Shown: positions 5,532 through 5,647 of the stretch, one piece after another
Layout of the letters: each line of letters opens with the position of its first letter
Position numbering within the stretch: the stretch's first letter is position 1
From: an uncultured Erysipelotrichaceae bacterium
GTDB taxonomy: Bacteria > Bacillota_I > Bacilli_A > Erysipelotrichales > Coprobacillaceae
Assembly (NCBI GenBank): GCA_947573745.1
Contig: CANPGX010000074.1
Location: forward strand, 1 to 5,647
DNA: 5,647 nt
Reading direction: 5' to 3'
Program-made: the position numbers and the translations under genes
The notes under the pieces: generated by a model
Databases searched by the model: none
Seen by the model: the letters and a program-made list of their open reading frames with translations, nothing else
Told to the model about the DNA's origin: nothing

Positions 5532-5647
5532 TTATCGTCGAATACTTCCTCGGTATTCCTTGTGCTGTACTTCGGTTTTAATTTGTTTAACAGTTTCCAA
5601 AGCTACACCTGTCACGATAATCAATCCAGTTCCACCTAAAGTCAAAC
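5532..5647 (-). CDS. secY: Protein translocase subunit SecY, C-terminal end only (5' part outside the window)
   Basis: The last 37 residues and TAA stop of a frame entering from the right edge are visible. They read LTLGGTGLIIVTGVALETVKQI followed by a basic tail KTEVQHKEYRGSIRR. This matches the end of SecY: part of the last transmembrane helix (GGTGLIIVTGVALET) and the cytosolic C-tail with the KxYRG-like motif that contacts the ribosome and SecA. SecY forms the membrane channel for protein export. Location 28 nt before adk is the standard secY-adk linkage. The call rests on a short fragment but is well supported by both sequence and context. Confidence 0.93.
   Translation of the reverse strand, partial: LTLGGTGLIIVTGVALETVKQIKTEVQHKEYRGSIRR

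Noticed and set aside
5424..5639. Plus-strand open frame antisense to adk and secY
   Set aside because: It overlaps the adk P-loop region and the SecY tail on the opposite strand, and has no independent support.

Overview
The window reads as a chromosomal segment of an AT-rich, low-GC Gram-positive bacterium (Bacillota). All genes lie on the minus strand. They follow the classic Bacillota order at the distal end of the S10-spc-alpha ribosomal protein supercluster: secY-adk-map-infA-rpmJ-rpsM-rpsK-rpoA-rplQ, then the ECF transporter ATPase genes ecfA1-ecfA2. The zinc-type adenylate kinase, the EcfA1/EcfA2 pair and the strong AGGAGG-type ribosome binding sites all fit Bacillota. A position near Erysipelotrichales/Bacilli is possible, but I cannot fix the family from this sequence.

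Right part (5647 down to 1566, in transcription order): the C-terminal tail of SecY, adenylate kinase, methionine aminopeptidase, IF-1, ribosomal protein L36 (37 codons, zinc-binding form), S13, S11, RNA polymerase alpha and L17. Gaps are 16-40 nt, and adk/map overlap by one base (TAATG), so this is one tightly packed operon. It combines protein export, adenylate energy balance, N-terminal Met removal, translation initiation, ribosome assembly and transcription. It ends at a strong intrinsic terminator just after rplQ (hairpin 1522-1555).

Middle part (1565 down to 1307): this short intergenic region is the most interesting piece. After the rplQ terminator come a near-consensus sigma-A promoter (TTGACA-17 nt-TAAAAT), a full FMN riboswitch aptamer (about 1366-1470), a second intrinsic terminator acting as its expression platform (hairpin 1327-1346 plus six U), and an AGGAGG site for ecfA1.

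Left part (1306 down to 1): ecfA1 (complete) and ecfA2 (cut by the window edge just before its Walker B motif) encode the two ATPases of the energy-coupling module of ECF vitamin transporters. The layout implies that ecfA1A2, and probably ecfT beyond the edge, are insulated from the ribosomal operon and switched by FMN. In the usual picture FMN riboswitches control riboflavin biosynthesis or the riboflavin S-component RibU, whereas the shared ECF module is expressed with ribosomal genes. Apart from this, the region is ordinary and well conserved. I found no mobile element, CRISPR array, tRNA or rRNA.
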